Counted from the stretch's first letter, positions 16,988 to 27,147 are shown. The stretch is 64,000 nt of DNA from Deltaproteobacteria bacterium (GCA_040223695.1 JAVKFU010000015.1:568692-632691), one strand, 5' to 3'. The notes: generated from the sequence alone by a model not told the origin. Program-made: numbers and translations.

Positions 16988-18076
16988 TTAAATGTACCGG
17001 CGCGGCACCCTTTTGCCGGTAATCGAGAGCAATTCGTAGGATATGGTGCCGGCCCAGAGCGCTACATCGTCCACGGATACGAGCTCGTCGCCGAAAAGCA
17101 CGACTTCATCTCCAGTCCGCACGCCGGGCACGTCCGTTACGTCTATCATCGTGAGGTCCATGCATACAGCACCCGTTACGGGAGCTGTTTCGCCCCGGAC
17201 GGATACCCTGGCGCTATTCGAGAGCCGTCTCATATAGCCGTCGGCGTACCCTATCGGAAGTGTCGCAATCAGAGAGGGACGTTCGGTTACAAATGTGCCG
17301 CCGTAGCTTACCGGGGTATTCTCCGGCACGCGTCTTATCTGTATGATTTTCGTTTTCAGCTTCATTACCGGCTTAAGATCATTATCCCCTTCACGTCCCG
17401 AGCCGTAAAGCATTATTCCGGGCCGTACGAGGTTCATGTGAGACTCGGGGAACCGCTGAATCGACGCGCTGTTAGCCGAGTGTATGAAGCGCGGCCTGAA
17501 ACCGTGCGCGCGGACTATATCAAGCGTATCGGAGAAGGAATCAAGCTGCGAGAGTGTATACTCGCGAGACTTGGTAAAGGCCGAGGCAAGGTGGGTAAGC
17601 ACCCCTTCCATCTCTGTATTTTGAAATGAGGAGAGCTCTTCGACAAACGATGCGGCTTCCTCCGGCCTTATACCCAATCTGGTCATGCCCGTGTCTATTT
17701 TCAGATGGTAGGGTGAGCGTTTTCGGGCCTTTCCCGCTTCGTTATCGAGCGCCCTGGCGACATCGACGGAGAAGAGGCACGGCGTGAGGTCGTGTTCGAC
17801 CGTAACGGCGGCCTCCTCGGGCCTTATTCCACCCAGCAGCAGAATCGGAACCTCTATTCCGTAGTCCCTCAGCTCGGCCGCTTCCTCCACAGTGGCTACA
17901 CCCAGCATATCGGTGCCCGCTTCCTCCAGAATTCCGCCCACCTCGACCGCGCCGTGGCCGTAACCGTCGGCCTTAACTACGGAAAGCACACCTACCCCGT
18001 CTCCCACAAGTTTCTTAACAAGGTTGAAATTATGAGTTAAATTGTCGAGATTGATCTCGGCCCAGGTCGGTCGCAT
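16988..18076 (-). CDS. alr: Alanine racemase
   Basis: 362 residues, the usual family length. The PLP-binding lysine is in VVKADGYGHGA (K35). The second catalytic base is the Tyr in VSYGGTF, in the C-terminal beta domain; IKIDTGM-type (LKIDTGMTRLGI) and LVRPGIMLYG segments are also conserved. It converts L-alanine to D-alanine for peptidoglycan in the cytosol. First gene of the alr - WP-repeat - mlaE - mlaF - mlaD - ParB-domain series, 43 bp from the next gene. Confidence 0.95.
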   Translation of the reverse strand: MRPTWAEINLDNLTHNFNLVKKLVGDGVGVLSVVKADGYGHGAVEVGGILEEAGTDMLGVATVEEAAELRDYGIEVPILLLGGIRPEEAAVTVEHDLTPCLFSVDVARALDNEAGKARKRSPYHLKIDTGMTRLGIRPEEAASFVEELSSFQNTEMEGVLTHLASAFTKSREYTLSQLDSFSDTLDIVRAHGFRPRFIHSANSASIQRFPESHMNLVRPGIMLYGSGREGDNDLKPVMKLKTKIIQIRRVPENTPVSYGGTFVTERPSLIATLPIGYADGYMRRLSNSARVSVRGETAPVTGAVCMDLTMIDVTDVPGVRTGDEVVLFGDELVSVDDVALWAGTISYELLSITGKRVPRRYI

Positions 18077-18137
18077 ATGGATTAAGTAATTAACCTTAAT
18101 ATACAGGGCCGGTCAATGGATAAGAAGATGACGGCAT

Positions 18138-18923
18138 ATGAATAAGATTAATATATCGAAACATAACAGCGCCGCATGGGACGAGGAATCGATTGAGGGT
18201 AGCGAGTGGTGCACGCCTGTCGATGGTGAAATTATAGCCAGGGCTAAGAGAGGAGAAGTACTACTCAAATTAACCCCTAATAAATATGTCCCTGACGCAT
18301 GGCTTGACGGTGTTCGGGGCAAGGATGTGCTGTGTCTCGCTTCGGGCGGAGGACAGCAGGCGCCTGTTCTGGCGGCCGCAGGGGCGAGCGTGACGAGCCT
18401 CGATGTTTCAAAAGAGCAGCTGGCCAGGGACGAGTTCGTCGCACAAAGGGACGGCCTCACTCTACGAACAATTAAAGGGGATATGTCCGACCTCTCTGTC
18501 TTTGCGGACGAGAATTTCGACCTCGTTGTTCATGCGGTATCCAATATCTACGTTCCGGATGTAAACATAGTATGGAAAGAGTGCTACCGCGTGCTCAGGC
18601 CGGGGGGAGAATTGTTCGCAGGGTTTATGAACCCGAGCTTTTTCTTATTCAACCATAAGAAATCGGAAGAGTGCGGAATATTGACCGTTGAATACAAGCT
18701 CCCCTATTCCGACTTTGAGAGCCTGGACGAGGAAAGGAGACGGCAAATTATCGACGATCAGGTTCCCATTGTATTCAGCCATTCACTCGATGATCAAATC
18801 GGGGGGCAGATAGAGGCGGGATTCGTAATTACTGGGTTTTACGAGGACTGGTGGTCGGATGAAGCAACGCCGTTAAATGAATACTCGCCTACCACGATTG
18901 TTACAAGGGCTGTAAAGCCCTGA
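18138..18923 (+). CDS. SAM-dependent class I methyltransferase
   Basis: 261 residues. SAM-binding motif I is DVLCLASGGGQQAPVLAAAG, followed by the acidic loop SLDVSKEQL, motif II LVVHAVSNIYV and the post-motif CYRVLRPGGELFAGF, an order typical of the Methyltransf_11 group. The N-terminus (NSAAWDEES) and the middle (NPSFFLFNHKKSEE) match a soluble small-molecule methyltransferase of unknown substrate. Divergent from alr with a 60-bp gap. A hairpin-like stretch with GAGCGCTC and GAGCGTCC follows its stop, but without a clear T-run. Confidence 0.85.
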   Translation: MNKINISKHNSAAWDEESIEGSEWCTPVDGEIIARAKRGEVLLKLTPNKYVPDAWLDGVRGKDVLCLASGGGQQAPVLAAAGASVTSLDVSKEQLARDEFVAQRDGLTLRTIKGDMSDLSVFADENFDLVVHAVSNIYVPDVNIVWKECYRVLRPGGELFAGFMNPSFFLFNHKKSEECGILTVEYKLPYSDFESLDEERRRQIIDDQVPIVFSHSLDDQIGGQIEAGFVITGFYEDWWSDEATPLNEYSPTTIVTRAVKP

Positions 18924-19081
18924 ATTTGAGGGAGCGCTCAATAATAAAAGAGCGTCCGTTCTGATTTCATAAAAACCGCAGGTTGATTACCACGACAAAC
19001 AATATGGGGCTGCCGGCAGTTTACAGCCCTTCAAATTTTTGCATTCCGGTAAATCTCACTTATAATTTGAAACGAAACGCC

Positions 19082-19561
19082 ATGCATTGTCCGAAGAAGA
19101 AAACCGGAATCGGTAATATCCTGATGCCGCATAATCGAGCTAGCTATAAACTCGTCCTGGCAATCCTGCTCCTCCTCCAGATATATATACCCGGGACTGC
19201 GTTTTGTCTTGAGGAAAACGGTAATGCGGCGATCGAGAATTATTCAAACGGGCTATGTTCAGACGTAGTATCGGATGGCGTGCCCGGTAAAGAATATGCC
19301 GGTACTGTTATCAGTGAATACAATTCAGGTGACGGACACTGCGGCTCATGTATAGATATACCCGTTTCCGAAAGAGCCTCCGACAAAAAGGTCCAGTCCG
19401 AGAACGAAATGGAATCGGATATGGGGATACATTCCTTAGCCCTGTTTACATTACCGCTCATAACCGTTGAGGCAAACCTATACCAACCGGCATTAAAGAC
19501 GGTTTCCCTCGCGGCCATATCATCAATCGTCTCGCTGCAAACGACAGTAATTATCTGCTAA
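19082..19561 (+). CDS. Small exported protein upstream of czcCBA, unknown
   Basis: 159 residues from ATG at 19082; ATG at 19124 gives an even more typical signal peptide (MPHNRASYKLVLAILLLLQ, cleavage near GTAFC). Neither start has a good Shine-Dalgarno. The mature part contains the motif GHCGSCIDIPVS, a CxxC pair that could bind metal or redox-cycle. Its position about 120 bp ahead of the heavy-metal efflux operon suggests a metal-related periplasmic role; similar small exported proteins are sometimes found before czc/cus operons. This is inference from context only. Confidence 0.6.
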   Translation: MHCPKKKTGIGNILMPHNRASYKLVLAILLLLQIYIPGTAFCLEENGNAAIENYSNGLCSDVVSDGVPGKEYAGTVISEYNSGDGHCGSCIDIPVSERASDKKVQSENEMESDMGIHSLALFTLPLITVEANLYQPALKTVSLAAISSIVSLQTTVIIC

Positions 19562-19678
19562 TCCCCTCCTTAAACTTCATTTTTCCCGTCAGCTCTTGTA
19601 AGGGTAAGGCGGCGTTCTATGCGCAATTTCTATATACATGATGCGCATTCTCCATTTAATTCAGGAAGGAGAGGATAT

Positions 19679-21100
19679 ATGATCAAGAAACATTTTGGAA
19701 TACTCGTAACAGCGGCAGTCTTGAGCTGCGCCGCCATAATTCATGCGGCCTACGCAGAGGGGCCGTCCGCTCAACACGGAGTCGACGAATCATACGGCGG
19801 AGCAAATTCCGAAACATCCGCAGATAAAGAATTAGAAGAACCAGGGGGTCCCGTTACATTAAGGCAAGCCCTGGCGCTCGCCCTTATGAAAAACCCGGAG
19901 TTGCAGGCGTTCTCACTGGAGATAAGAGCGAGGGAAGCACAAGCGCTTCAGGCGGGACTGCCGCCTAATCCCGAGATCGGCTTTGGGCTTGAGGACTTCG
20001 GCGGCACAGGCTCGGTAGAAGGCTTTAAGGGGACCGAAACCACCGTGTTATTAAGTCAGCTTATTCCGCTGGGGGGCAAGCTGTCCAAAAGAAGAAAGGT
20101 AGCCGCGCTCAACACGGACCTCGCAGAGTGGGATTATAAAACCGTAAGGCTTGATGTGCTTACTCAAACTTCTCTTGCGTTTCTGAATCTGCTCGCGGCT
20201 CAAAAACGGCTTGCCCTGGACCTGGAGCTGGTAGGCCTGGCTGAAAAAGTTCACACAACTGTGTCGGAGCAGGCCGGGGCCGGTCAAATTTCACCGATAC
20301 AAGCGAAAAGGTCTCAGGTGGCCCTATCCCAGGCCAGAATAAGATTAGAGCGAACCAAGCGCGAGCTTGAAGCCGCTAAAAAGATACTGGCTTCTACATG
20401 GGGGAGTAAAGATATTAACTTCAACGAGGCTGTAGGGAAACTCGATTCAATCTCCCCCGTACCGGAATATGAAAAGTTGACGGACCTTCTTTCACAAAAC
20501 CCCGATATCGCCCGCTGGGCGACTGAAATGGAGCAAAGGGAGGCGAAGCTCGGGCTTGAGAAGGCCAATGCCATTCCCGACCCCTTTGTAAGCGGTGGAT
20601 ACAGACGCCTCGGCGAAAACGACGATAACGCATTTGTCGTAGGTATATCCATACCGATTCCCGTCCTTAACCGCAACCAGGGCGGCATTTCGGAAGCACG
20701 CCGCAGAGTGGCAAAAGCGATTGAAGAACAAAAGAACGCTGAGGTTACGGTTAACGCGGCTCTCGCAAGCGCGTTCCACAACCTGTCTGCCTCGTATGAA
20801 GAGGTGATTCTGTTAAAAGAAGATGTATTGCCCCAGGCAGAGAGCGCTTATGATTCAATTTTCGAGGGCTATCGTGAAGGGAAATTCGCATTGCTGGACG
20901 TGTTGGACGCCCAGAGAACGGTCTTCGACGCAAGAGCTCAATATATTGAGGCGCTTCGTTCGTATCACAGCTCGAAGGCAAATGTAGAGAGGCTTATCGG
21001 GGCTCCGATAGAGGGGATAGAAAATTATGATCGACGAAATACAGGACGCGGGGAGAGTGAAACGAAAGATCAAATAATTGTGGAGAAAAAGGAACAATAA
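19679..21100 (+). CDS. czcC: Outer-membrane factor of metal efflux RND (CzcC/TolC family)
   Basis: 473 residues from ATG at 19679, supported by GGAAGGAGAGG directly upstream. Signal peptide (residues 1-27, ending AAYAE). Two outer-membrane efflux-protein repeats follow; the first begins VTLRQALALALMKNPEL and has GLPPNPEIGFGLEDFGG, the second includes GISIPIPVLNRNQGGISEARR and FALLDVLDAQRT. It forms the trimeric channel through the outer membrane for the CzcB/CzcA pump encoded next. The downstream ATG follows its stop by one base, so translation is coupled. Confidence 0.9.
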   Translation: MIKKHFGILVTAAVLSCAAIIHAAYAEGPSAQHGVDESYGGANSETSADKELEEPGGPVTLRQALALALMKNPELQAFSLEIRAREAQALQAGLPPNPEIGFGLEDFGGTGSVEGFKGTETTVLLSQLIPLGGKLSKRRKVAALNTDLAEWDYKTVRLDVLTQTSLAFLNLLAAQKRLALDLELVGLAEKVHTTVSEQAGAGQISPIQAKRSQVALSQARIRLERTKRELEAAKKILASTWGSKDINFNEAVGKLDSISPVPEYEKLTDLLSQNPDIARWATEMEQREAKLGLEKANAIPDPFVSGGYRRLGENDDNAFVVGISIPIPVLNRNQGGISEARRRVAKAIEEQKNAEVTVNAALASAFHNLSASYEEVILLKEDVLPQAESAYDSIFEGYREGKFALLDVLDAQRTVFDARAQYIEALRSYHSSKANVERLIGAPIEGIENYDRRNTGRGESETKDQIIVEKKEQ

Positions 21101-21101
21101 A

Positions 21102-22325
21102 ATGAAAAACAAATGGATAATTACGATAAGTTTAATTTTGGTACTTTGCACGTCTCCTCTTCTTTCAGGTTGCGGCGGGTCTGATTCTAACAAAACCGGG
21201 GGCAGCGAACAGGAGCACGAAGACCAGGCAGGCGAACATTCCGAAGAAGAAGGGCATATAAAACTCTCTCCCGAGGCTCTTAAAACATTGAGCCTTGAAA
21301 CCGCTCCGGTTGAGCTGCGCAATCTCGGTGGCGAGATTACGACAACCGCCGTCATAGAGCCCGATCAAACCAGAATTGCCCACGTAAGCCCGCGTATTCC
21401 GGGGAGGGCAATAGAAGTCAAAGCCTTTCTGGGGGACCGCGTCACAAAAGGCCAAATACTGGCAGAGCTAGACAGTATTGAGCTCGGCCAGGCCAAGGCG
21501 GATTACCTCAAAGCCAGGGCGAATCTACAGGTAGCGCGCGCGAATTATCAGAGGGAAGACCGTCTTTATAAAAAGCAGATATCGTCGGAAAAGGAGTATC
21601 TGGATGCGAAAGGAGAATTCCTTCGTTCGGAAGCGGAGATGAACTCGTCGCGCGAAACACTCAGACTTCTGGGTCTTACGGATAAGGAAATCGACAATCT
21701 CTCATGGGGATCAGGAAAACATCCGCCCTCCCATTTTCCTTTGCTGGCGCCGTTTGACGGAACGGTAACAGAGCAGCACATCGTGCAGGGCGAGCTGATC
21801 AAACCCGAGGACAAACCATACACCTTGGCTGATCTTTCGCACCTCTGGATTCAGCTCGATATATACGAGAAAGACCTTGGCTGGGTGAACACGGGTAAGG
21901 AAGTGGCTATAAAAGTTGATTCTTACCCGGATGCACATTTCAACGGAAAGCTCAAATACATAAGCGATATGCTCGATGAGTCCACACGGACAGCGAAGGC
22001 AAGGGTAGAACTTAATAACCCGGATCGCAAACTGAAGCCCGGCATGTTCGCCACTGCTATTATCTCAACACCGTCCGCAGGCACAAAAGAGGTAATTTCG
22101 ATACCAAGCTCGGCCATTCAGCAAATACGGGGAAAAACATCCGCATTCGTCGCGGAGAATGAAAACAGTTTCGAATTAAGAGAACTCGAACTGGGCAATG
22201 AATCGGGGAATTTCGTCGAGGTATTAAAAGGACTTACACCGGGTGAAAAAGTAGTTACGACAGGAGGATTTTACCTTAAATCTCTCTTGTTAAAGGAAGA
22301 AATGGGCGAAGAGCATGCTCACTAA
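21102..22325 (+). CDS. czcB: Periplasmic adaptor of metal efflux RND (CzcB-like lipoprotein)
   Basis: 407 residues from ATG at 21102. The signal peptide ends in a lipobox (LLSGC, Cys near residue 24), so it is probably inner-membrane-attached by lipid. A His/Glu-rich segment follows (EQEHEDQAGEHSEEEGH), which may bind metal. Then come the barrel-sandwich parts (RIPGRAIEVKAFLGDRVTKG), an alpha-helical hairpin (about 140-210), a second lipoyl half (APFDGTVTEQHIVQGEL), a beta-barrel and membrane-proximal domain. It bridges CzcC and CzcA. The His/Glu stretch fits export of divalent metal. Confidence 0.9.
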   Translation: MKNKWIITISLILVLCTSPLLSGCGGSDSNKTGGSEQEHEDQAGEHSEEEGHIKLSPEALKTLSLETAPVELRNLGGEITTTAVIEPDQTRIAHVSPRIPGRAIEVKAFLGDRVTKGQILAELDSIELGQAKADYLKARANLQVARANYQREDRLYKKQISSEKEYLDAKGEFLRSEAEMNSSRETLRLLGLTDKEIDNLSWGSGKHPPSHFPLLAPFDGTVTEQHIVQGELIKPEDKPYTLADLSHLWIQLDIYEKDLGWVNTGKEVAIKVDSYPDAHFNGKLKYISDMLDESTRTAKARVELNNPDRKLKPGMFATAIISTPSAGTKEVISIPSSAIQQIRGKTSAFVAENENSFELRELELGNESGNFVEVLKGLTPGEKVVTTGGFYLKSLLLKEEMGEEHAH

Positions 22326-22344
22326 ATTACAGGAGTAATTTTAA

Positions 22345-25300
22345 ATGCTAAATCGTATTCTTGAATTTTCACTAGACAACAGATTTCTGATCATAGTATT
22401 TACTCTCGTGATGATAGGGATCGGCGTACGCGCTATGTTTAAACTCCCGATAGACGCAGTGCCGGACGTAACCCCAAACCAGGTGCAGATACTCACCAAT
22501 TCCCCCGGTCTGGGTCCCGTGGAAGTGGAGAGGTTCATAACCTTTCCGGTCGAAACCGCAATGTCCGGACTACCGGGTATAGAGAGCATAAGGTCTGTAT
22601 CGAGGTTCGGCCTTTCCGCCGTAACCGTTTATTTCAAGGAGGATATGGATATCTACTTTGCCCGAAGGCTGGTCATGGAAAGAATGCCTCAGGCGCGGGA
22701 GATGATTCCCGAAGGGTTCGGCACCCCGGAGATGGGCCCTATATCGACCGGCCTGGGCGAGGTCTATCAATTCGAAGTAAAAGGCGAAGGCTATTCGTTA
22801 ATGGAGCTCCGATCGATTCTGGAATGGGACATCGCGTTTAAACTGAAATCCGTTCCCGGCGTGGTCGAAGTCAATACATACGGGGGAGAGCTTAAAACCT
22901 ACGAGGTCGGGCTCAATTCCGAAAAGCTCGTCTCATATAACCTTCCCATCAACCGGGTTTTCGAAGCACTCGAAAGAAACAACTCTAACTCGGGCGGCGC
23001 GTACATAGAGCGCAACCAGGAGCAGTACCTGATACGGGGCGAGGGACTTATAAAAAACCTCTCCGACATAGGGAATATAGTCGTGAGCACCAGAAACGAG
23101 GGTACTCCCATATACATTAGAGATATCGCGGAAGTGAAGTTCGCGCCTATGGTCAGACAAGGGGCGGTCACCCGCGACGGAAAGGGGGAAGCCGTAACAG
23201 GCGTTGTTATGATGCTCATAGGAGAGAACTCCCGAACCGTCGTAAATCGTGTGAAGGAAAAAATAGAGGGAATAAAGAAATCGCTCCCCCCCGGCGTCAC
23301 GATCGACACCTACTATGACCGCACGGAACTGGTACGAAAAACCATTAAGACCGTCACAAAAAACCTCACGGAAGGGGCTCTCCTGGTGATAGTTATCCTA
23401 TTCCTCATACTGGGGAATTTCAGGGCCGGTCTAATAGTGGCTTCCGCAATCCCCCTCTCGATGCTTTTTGCGTTTACGGGAATGAATTATTTCGGCATTT
23501 CCGGAAACCTGATGAGTCTCGGGGCTATAGATTTCGGACTCATAGTGGACGGCTCCGTGGTGATGATCGAGAACATCGTACGGCACCTGTCAGAAAGAAG
23601 AGCTAAAGACGCGAAACATGAAACCGGCGCGGGGACGGGAAGAAGAGAAAATATTACCGGAGTCATACTCGAATCCGGAAAAGAGGTCGTGCGCCCCATT
23701 GTCTTCGCTGTAGGGATCATCATAATCGTTTACCTCCCGATACTCACGCTCAAAGGGGTTGAGGGAAAGATGTTCACGCCCATGGCGCTCACAGTCATTT
23801 TCGCCCTTATAGGCTCTCTCATTCTGGCCCTTACACTGATGCCCGTACTGGCGTCCTACTTTCTCCGCAGAACCACGGACGAAAAGGAAACATTTATTAT
23901 CAGAAAGACCAAAAAATATTACCTTCCCCTGGTCGGCAGGACCATTCAGAGACCAAAGAGGACCGCGGCCGTAGCAGCGGTGATTTTTCTTATGACTCTC
24001 GTCATTGTTCCCTTTATGGGCGCTGAGTTCATACCGAGGCTCGACGAAGGGGCAATCGCGCTTCAGGCATGGAGACTCCCGAGCGTATCGCTCGAAGAGT
24101 CCATTCGAAATACGACGATGGTCGAAAAGGTTCTTAAGAAATTTCCGGAGGTGATTACAGTTGTCTCGAGAACGGGGAGAGCGGAAATCGCGACCGACCC
24201 TATGGGGGTCGAGATATCGGACATTTACGTCATACTCGAGCCGGAGGATAAGTGGAAGTCAGCCGAAACGAAAGAAAAACTGATAGAAAAAATGGATGAA
24301 GCGCTGACCCGGTCGTTGCCCGGCACCGCGTTCAGTTATTCCCAGCCGATAGAACTCAGAGTGCAGGAATTGATAGCGGGGGTCAGATCGGATGTAGCCA
24401 TAAATATTTACGGGGACGACCTCGATACACTTAAGGAAATCGGGGATAAAGTGGTAAGAGCGGTGTCAAAGGTCCGCGGCGCAGCCGATACGAAAGCCGA
24501 ACAGGTAGCGGGACTGCCGTATATGAGGGTGATAATAAACCGCGACGCTATAGCGCGCTACGGAATAAATGCGGAGCAAATCCTTGATACCGTGGAGGCT
24601 ATGGGGGGTAGGACCGCGGGGCAGGTTCTCGAAGGGCAGAAACGGTATTTCATGCAGGTGCGTTTTGCACCTGAGGACCGTGAAGACCTGGACCGGATCA
24701 AGAATATAAGGGTATCGGGTCAGCAGGGAGAGCTAATACCCTTAAGCCAGCTGGCCGATATCAGGGTCGAAGAAGGTCCGGCTCAGATTAGCAGGGAGAA
24801 TATTCACAGACGCCTGTCGGTTGAGGCCAATGTGAGGGGGAGAGACCTCGCTGGCTTCGTTGCCGCCGCGCAAAAAGTAGTGGATGACGAAGTTGAGCTC
24901 CCCTCCGGTTACTGGATCGAGTGGGGCGGGCAGTTCGAGAATCTCCAGCGGGCGAGCTCTACGCTCGCGCTCGTAGTACCGATGGCGCTGTTCCTGATAT
25001 TCGTGCTCCTCTATACGACGTTCGGATCCGTACGTCCGGCAATCATGATTTATCTCAATATCCCCATGGCGGCCACGGGGGGAATCATAGCTCTTTTTAT
25101 GCGAGGCATGCCGTTCAGCATTTCAGCCGGCATAGGATTTATCGCTCTTTTCGGCATAGCGGTTCTGAACGGAGTCGTGCTCATGTCTTACATAATCCAG
25201 AAGAGGAAGGAAGGGAAAAGCCCCGCAGAGGCGGCCCGTGAAGGAGCGGAAATACGTCTCCGTCCGGTGCTTATGACTGCGCTTGTCGCGAGCTTCGGCT

Positions 25301-25464
25301 TTGTGCCGATGGCGCTTTCAACGAGCGCTGGCGCTGAGGTGCAGAGACCGCTTGCAACAGTCGTGATCGGGGGTCTCATAACTTCAACTCTTTTAACATT
25401 GCTGGTGCTTCCTGCCATATACAGCTGGCTCGAAAGAGATGAGGTCGTGGATGAAAATAGGTGA
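22345..25464 (+). CDS. czcA: Heavy-metal RND efflux pump, CzcA family
   Basis: 1039 residues, the usual length. Twelve membrane helices are expected. The characteristic fourth-helix proton-relay region reads GAIDFGLIVDGSVVMIEN, of the divalent-cation (Zn/Co/Cd/Ni) type rather than the Cu/Ag type. Other family landmarks: LPIDAVPDVTPNQVQI, GLPGIESIRSVSRFGLS, TIDTYYDRTELV, and the second-half MGAEFIPRLDEGAIAL. It takes cations from the periplasm or cytosol and expels them through CzcC using proton motive force. 19 bp from czcB; last gene of the operon. The metal specificity call is by motif only. Confidence 0.93.
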   Translation: MLNRILEFSLDNRFLIIVFTLVMIGIGVRAMFKLPIDAVPDVTPNQVQILTNSPGLGPVEVERFITFPVETAMSGLPGIESIRSVSRFGLSAVTVYFKEDMDIYFARRLVMERMPQAREMIPEGFGTPEMGPISTGLGEVYQFEVKGEGYSLMELRSILEWDIAFKLKSVPGVVEVNTYGGELKTYEVGLNSEKLVSYNLPINRVFEALERNNSNSGGAYIERNQEQYLIRGEGLIKNLSDIGNIVVSTRNEGTPIYIRDIAEVKFAPMVRQGAVTRDGKGEAVTGVVMMLIGENSRTVVNRVKEKIEGIKKSLPPGVTIDTYYDRTELVRKTIKTVTKNLTEGALLVIVILFLILGNFRAGLIVASAIPLSMLFAFTGMNYFGISGNLMSLGAIDFGLIVDGSVVMIENIVRHLSERRAKDAKHETGAGTGRRENITGVILESGKEVVRPIVFAVGIIIIVYLPILTLKGVEGKMFTPMALTVIFALIGSLILALTLMPVLASYFLRRTTDEKETFIIRKTKKYYLPLVGRTIQRPKRTAAVAAVIFLMTLVIVPFMGAEFIPRLDEGAIALQAWRLPSVSLEESIRNTTMVEKVLKKFPEVITVVSRTGRAEIATDPMGVEISDIYVILEPEDKWKSAETKEKLIEKMDEALTRSLPGTAFSYSQPIELRVQELIAGVRSDVAINIYGDDLDTLKEIGDKVVRAVSKVRGAADTKAEQVAGLPYMRVIINRDAIARYGINAEQILDTVEAMGGRTAGQVLEGQKRYFMQVRFAPEDREDLDRIKNIRVSGQQGELIPLSQLADIRVEEGPAQISRENIHRRLSVEANVRGRDLAGFVAAAQKVVDDEVELPSGYWIEWGGQFENLQRASSTLALVVPMALFLIFVLLYTTFGSVRPAIMIYLNIPMAATGGIIALFMRGMPFSISAGIGFIALFGIAVLNGVVLMSYIIQKRKEGKSPAEAAREGAEIRLRPVLMTALVASFGFVPMALSTSAGAEVQRPLATVVIGGLITSTLLTLLVLPAIYSWLERDEVVDENR

Positions 25465-25565
25465 TACCATAGGATTTAAGAAGCTTTTATATAATAACGA
25501 ATATTTTGATTTTCCTGTATGTTTGATTATGCAATAGCGGAACTAGAAACGCCCGCTCAACATAA

Positions 25566-25773
25566 GAAAGGCTCGGGGACGAAGAAGCAGACAAAATCGC
25601 TCTATTCACCGGGACGCTGAGACGCAAGCAGTACGAGGTTATATACCCCCGCCCTTCCGCCAAGCAGAGACTATACGCCTCGCCCCGCGCTGGAGGAGAT
25701 TATAGATCAGAAGACAACGGGTTATAGACAAGCAGGAGCGCTTCTCGTCCGTTACGCGAAAGCCTTCATGTAA
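25566..25773 (+). pseudogene. Possible frameshifted gene remnant
   Basis: Two consecutive open stretches with protein-like composition lie in different frames: one reads ERLGDEEADKIALFTGTL and on to QYEVIYP, the next ends PALEEIIDQKTTGYRQAGAL then RYAKAFM-stop at 25773. A single frameshift near 25640 would join them. No start codon or family identified. The remaining part of 25465-25932 has no other visible content. Confidence 0.3.
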
Positions 25774-25932
25774 AAACCATATTCCCCATTACTTGCCCGC
25801 GCTCAATTCATGATTGTCACGGCTTAGCCATTCCGGTTATCGTAATTCTTCGTTTCTAATCATTACTATTTTTGAAGCGCAAAATCATTTAATCTCTTTA
25901 TTCGAACTCTTACATAAGGGGGGAATCATTAA

Positions 25933-27147
25933 ATGAAAAAGCTCTTCGATTCTGCCGCGCACGAGGAGGCACTGGTTCAGTTTGACAGGGCGAGCGAGCG
26001 GATAGAAATGACGAACGGCCTGAGGGAAAGACTAAGGCAGCCTCAGCGGGCTCTCGTAGTAAGCTGTCCTGTCAGAATGGACAACGGCGAGATAAAGGTT
26101 TTCACCGGATTCAGGGTGCAGCATAATCATACTCTCGGCCCCTGTAAGGGAGGCATTCGTTACCACCCGGAGGTCGATCTCGGGGAGGTCGCCGCGCTCG
26201 CTATGAACATGACATGGAAAAGCGGACTCGCCGAGCTTCCCTACGGCGGGGCCAAAGGGGGCGTATCCGTAGACCCGTCATACCTGTCCGAGCACGAACT
26301 CGAAGGCTTGACGAGGAGATATACGACCGAAATACTGCCCATATTGGGGCCGAACAGGGACATACCCGCCCCGGATATGGGTACCAACTCCAAGGTCATG
26401 TCATGGATTATGGATACGTACAGCATGACTCAGGGATATACCGTTCCCTCGATAGTAACGGGGAAACCTATCATAATCGGAGGATCGAAAGGCAGGGAGC
26501 AGGCTACGGGCTACGGAGTCGCGTACATAACGGAAGACGCGGTCAAAAAGTACGTAAAACACCTGGACGGTACGCGTGTAGTCATTCAGGGGTTCGGCAA
26601 CGTGGGAATCTATGCCGCGTTAAAACTGGCCGATATGGGTATTAAGGTAGTAGCTATAAGCAAATCGGCGGGCGGCGTTTATAACCCGAACGGACTTGAC
26701 ATCAAGAAGGTAATACGGACTGTCGAGGAGACAGGATCGCTCGAAGGCTATAAAGGGGCCGAAAAAGTATCGAACAGGGACCTGCTCACGCTCGAGTGCG
26801 AGGTGCTCATTCCCGCCGCGCTCGGAAGGGTAATCACGAAGGACAACGCCGACAAGCTCAGGTGCGGTATTGTAGTCGAAGGCGCAAACGGCCCCGTCAC
26901 CGCGGAAGCGGACGACATACTCCGGGAAAGGGGGATAACCGTAGTACCGGACATTCTTGCCAATGCCGGGGGGATAATCGTATCTTATTTTGAATGGGTG
27001 CAGGGTATCCAGAAATATTTCTGGTCTGAGGAAGCCGTACTGGATGAGCTTAAAAAAAGAATGAAATCCACATTCAGCAAAGTCTCGGAGCAGACTGAAA
27101 AGGACAACCTCCCGATGCGCCTCACACCGCGCTCAGGCTCGGCATAG
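25933..27147 (+). CDS. gdhA: Glutamate dehydrogenase with C-terminal frameshift
   Basis: 404 residues as read, ending abnormally in MRLTPRSGSA-stop. The other frame just downstream continues with the expected ending (TALRLGIERVAEAAKLRGLYP, stop at 27189-27191), so one base appears missing near 27120-27127; the repaired product would be ~419 residues, the normal length. Family motifs: GPCKGGIRYHPEVDLGEV, the catalytic-lysine region LPYGGAKGGVSVDP, PDMGTNSKVMSWIMDTY, and the Rossmann motif VVIQGFGNVG. It interconverts glutamate and 2-oxoglutarate with NAD(P). The C-terminal helix lost by the shift packs on the cofactor-side domain, so the change matters if real; an assembly error is equally possible. 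Confidence 0.9.
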   Translation: MKKLFDSAAHEEALVQFDRASERIEMTNGLRERLRQPQRALVVSCPVRMDNGEIKVFTGFRVQHNHTLGPCKGGIRYHPEVDLGEVAALAMNMTWKSGLAELPYGGAKGGVSVDPSYLSEHELEGLTRRYTTEILPILGPNRDIPAPDMGTNSKVMSWIMDTYSMTQGYTVPSIVTGKPIIIGGSKGREQATGYGVAYITEDAVKKYVKHLDGTRVVIQGFGNVGIYAALKLADMGIKVVAISKSAGGVYNPNGLDIKKVIRTVEETGSLEGYKGAEKVSNRDLLTLECEVLIPAALGRVITKDNADKLRCGIVVEGANGPVTAEADDILRERGITVVPDILANAGGIIVSYFEWVQGIQKYFWSEEAVLDELKKRMKSTFSKVSEQTEKDNLPMRLTPRSGSA

